Source: Clostridia bacterium
Lineage (GTDB): Bacteria > Bacillota > Clostridia > Oscillospirales > UBA644
Assembly (NCBI GenBank): GCA_017621705.1
Contig: JAGASR010000023.1
Location: 1-52,377, forward strand
Length of the DNA stretch: 52,377 nt
Direction: 5' to 3'
The position numbers and the translations under genes are program-made. Each line of letters opens with the position of its first letter. Within the stretch, counting starts at the first letter, position 1. The notes below the pieces were generated by a model that was not told the DNA's origin, did no database searches, and saw only the letters and a list, made by a program, of their open reading frames with translations. Below are positions 51,303-52,377 of this stretch, piece after piece.

Positions 51303-52238
51303 ATGAAAAAGCTGAGACTTGCAGTGGATGATTCCTTAACTTTGGAAGAAGGTTGTAATAAATATCTTGATAACTGTCGTGCACGAAATCTAAGAGAAGG
51401 AACGATAAGACATTACCGTCAGAGCTATACCCAGTTCTTTAAATATTTTGAGAAGAACATGCCGGTATCTGATATTAATGAGAAGACATACCGGGAGTAT
51501 GTGATATATCTCAGAGAAACTTTGTGTAATGATATAAGTATTAATTCATACTTGCGAGATTTCATAACCACAATGCATTTTCTTATGGATGAAGGTTATT
51601 TACCTCGATTTAAAATGAGCGCAATTAAGGTTGATAGAAATGCTGTTGAAACATACTCAGAAACAGAACTCATCACTCTTCTTAAAAAGCCAAATCTCAA
51701 AAAATGTAATTTTACTGAGTATCAATGTTGGGTTATAACAAATTTTCTTTTTTCTACTGCGGTTCGTCAGCGAAGTTTAATTAATATCAAGGTGAAAGAT
51801 ATTGACTTTGATAACAATGTTGTTTATGTCTCTGTAACAAAAAACAGAAAAGCCCTTATTGTTCCGTTTGATAAGACGTTACATGGAATCCTTAAAGAGT
51901 TTTTAAAATACAGACAACACAAATCTGATGATGAATACTTGTTTTGCAATATTTTTGGTAAGCAGTTGACCAAGAGTACATCGTATCACATGCTTTATGA
52001 ATATAACAAAAGGCGTGGAGTTGAAACTACTGGACTACATCGGTACAGACATACGTTTGCGAAACAGTGGATTTTAAATGGTGGAAATGTTGTCTCTCTT
52101 TCAAAAATACTTGGCCACAGCAGTCTTCAAATTACACAGAACTATATTAATATACTCGTCAGTGATGTTGCAAAGGAAGTTGAAAACATTAATCTTCTCG
52201 AAAAGTTTTCTATCCAAAAGAAAATACAAATGAGATAA
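51303..52238 (+). CDS. Tyrosine recombinase/integrase
   Basis: This 311-residue protein has an N-terminal SAM-like core-binding domain (EEGCNKYLDNCRARNLREGTIRHY) and a tyrosine recombinase catalytic domain. The first Arg is in STAVRQRSLI (about 154), HxxR is in LHRYRHTFAKQW (about 245-249), the second His in LGHSSLQITQ (about 274) and the nucleophile Tyr in NYINI (about 281). I chose ATG 51303 with AGGAG before it, rather than a TTG-like start in the terminator T-run. Its DNA is visibly more AT-rich than its neighbours and lacks their codon bias, which signals horizontal origin. It sits directly against an IS3-like end. It resembles integrases of small mobile elements rather than XerC/D. Confidence 0.9.
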   Translation: MKKLRLAVDDSLTLEEGCNKYLDNCRARNLREGTIRHYRQSYTQFFKYFEKNMPVSDINEKTYREYVIYLRETLCNDISINSYLRDFITTMHFLMDEGYLPRFKMSAIKVDRNAVETYSETELITLLKKPNLKKCNFTEYQCWVITNFLFSTAVRQRSLINIKVKDIDFDNNVVYVSVTKNRKALIVPFDKTLHGILKEFLKYRQHKSDDEYLFCNIFGKQLTKSTSYHMLYEYNKRRGVETTGLHRYRHTFAKQWILNGGNVVSLSKILGHSSLQITQNYINILVSDVAKEVENINLLEKFSIQKKIQMR

Positions 52239-52264
52239 TGAACAAGTCCGTTAAAAACGGACAA

Positions 52265-52293
52265 TTGAAAAAAACACCCTCCTATGGTAGAAT
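52265..52293 (+). promoter_or_regulatory. Sigma-A promoter inside the IS end
   Basis: TTGAAA (52265-52270), 17-bp spacer and TAGAAT (52288-52293). The -10 box overlaps the hairpin loop; the predicted start near 52300 lies after the left arm of the hairpin. Confidence 0.7.
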
Positions 52294-52315
52294 AAAGATA
52301 ACTACCATAGGAGGG
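52277..52315 (+). promoter_or_regulatory. Ribosome-binding-site-sequestering hairpin
   Basis: A perfect 14-bp inverted repeat (52277-52290 with 52302-52315), loop of 11 bases. Its right arm contains the AGGAGG ribosome-binding site (52309-52314) of the OrfA start at 52322. A read-through transcript would carry both arms and hide this site; a transcript from the IS promoter would lack the left arm. Confidence 0.85.
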
Positions 52316-52321
52316 ATTTTT

Positions 52322-52377
52322 ATGTCAAGACAATATCGTCACATAGAAGAATATGCAGATGAAATACTGCGGTTAAA
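52322..52377 (+). CDS. Partial transposase OrfA-like gene (N terminus)
   Basis: Only 18 codons are inside the window (MSRQYRHIEEYADEILRL). The start MSR-Y-HI-EYE-EI-L is familiar from helix-turn-helix OrfA proteins of IS3-type elements in Clostridia, so this is a tentative call. AGGAGG lies seven bases before the ATG, inside the hairpin described above. Confidence 0.6.
   Translation, partial: MSRQYRHIEEYADEILRL

Larger units (their letters stand above)
52239..52377 (+). mobile_element. Left end of an IS3-like insertion sequence (cut by window)
   Basis: Directly after the integrase stop the sequence starts TGAAC and runs to GGACA near 52262, in the style of IS150/IS3-type terminal repeats (TG at the tip, GGACA about 20 bases in). 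The first part also forms a short hairpin (GTCCGTT 52246-52252 with AACGGAC 52256-52262). A promoter, a hairpin over the ribosome-binding site and the start of a transposase-type OrfA follow. The right end lies outside the window, so ends and target duplication cannot be checked. Confidence 0.55.

Noticed and set aside
1..52377. CRISPR array or defence system
   Set aside because: No regularly spaced direct repeats and no recognisable cas, restriction or toxin-antitoxin genes were found.

Overview
The window looks like a chromosomal segment of a low-to-mid GC, Gram-positive, strictly anaerobic member of the Clostridia, probably a gut or rumen Oscillospiraceae-type bacterium. This rests on a one-polypeptide pyruvate:ferredoxin oxidoreductase, RNase Y, a TepA-YlzJ pair, a Firmicutes-style division and cell-wall (dcw) cluster with PASTA-type PBP2, a meso-DAP-type MurE (DNPR motif), a T-box leader, and sigma-A promoters of the TTGACA-17-TATAAT type. 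Taxonomy below class level is inference.

Layout. 1-1000: YlzJ-like and TepA/ClpP-like genes on the minus strand, with two inverted repeats at the left edge. 1.1-2.8 kb: a pair of surface proteins, one LGFP-like and one carrying a degenerate CHAP-like domain, whose junction has no ordinary start codon. 2.9-9.8 kb (minus): metallophosphoesterase, GH78 rhamnosidase, then PFOR. 10.0-11.6 kb: RNase Y, whose well-placed Shine-Dalgarno points to an AUA start. 11.7-15.8 kb (minus): GH3 and GH51 glycosidases in one operon. 16.0-19.4 kb (minus): polA followed by a lipid kinase. 19.6-33.8 kb (plus): the dcw cluster mraZ-rsmH-ftsL-ftsI-murE-murF-mraY-ftsW-murG-murA-ftsQ-ftsZ, interrupted after ftsL by about 325 bp of hairpin-rich non-coding DNA with a terminator and a new promoter. 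33.8-41.7 kb (minus): a small lipoprotein, four tandem paralogous solute-binding-protein-like lipoproteins with no permease, and a VanZ-like gene, each with its own promoter and terminator. 41.8-45.2 kb (plus): a coiled-coil membrane protein, a polysaccharide deacetylase, proB and proA in one operon. 45.3-48.0 kb: a complete T-box leader, read here as isoleucine-specific (AUC), in front of a three-part XRE-cupin-acyl-CoA synthetase protein. 48.1-49.2 kb: a lipoprotein. 49.3-51.1 kb: a NifU-like scaffold gene and its GGGtGRT partner, both with strongly biased codons. 51.2 kb to the end: an AT-rich tyrosine recombinase and the left end of an IS3-like element whose ribosome-binding site is buried in a hairpin.

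How parts fit together. PFOR is central to anaerobic pyruvate metabolism and needs Fe-S clusters, and the NifU-like/GGGtGRT pair is an uncharacterised Fe-S-related unit. The isoleucine T-box ahead of an acyl-CoA synthetase suggests that this ligase activates a branched-chain acid (2-methylbutyrate) so that isoleucine can be made by ferredoxin-dependent reductive carboxylation. That is inference, but it explains why a synthetase of this class would answer to uncharged tRNA-Ile. The glycosidases point to use of plant arabinose-, rhamnose- and beta-glucoside-containing glycans. No tRNA, rRNA or CRISPR array was recognised.

The strongest candidates for something not yet described are the T-box-controlled XRE-cupin-ligase, the NifU-like/GGGtGRT pair, the permease-free array of four lipoproteins and the structured gap inside the dcw cluster.
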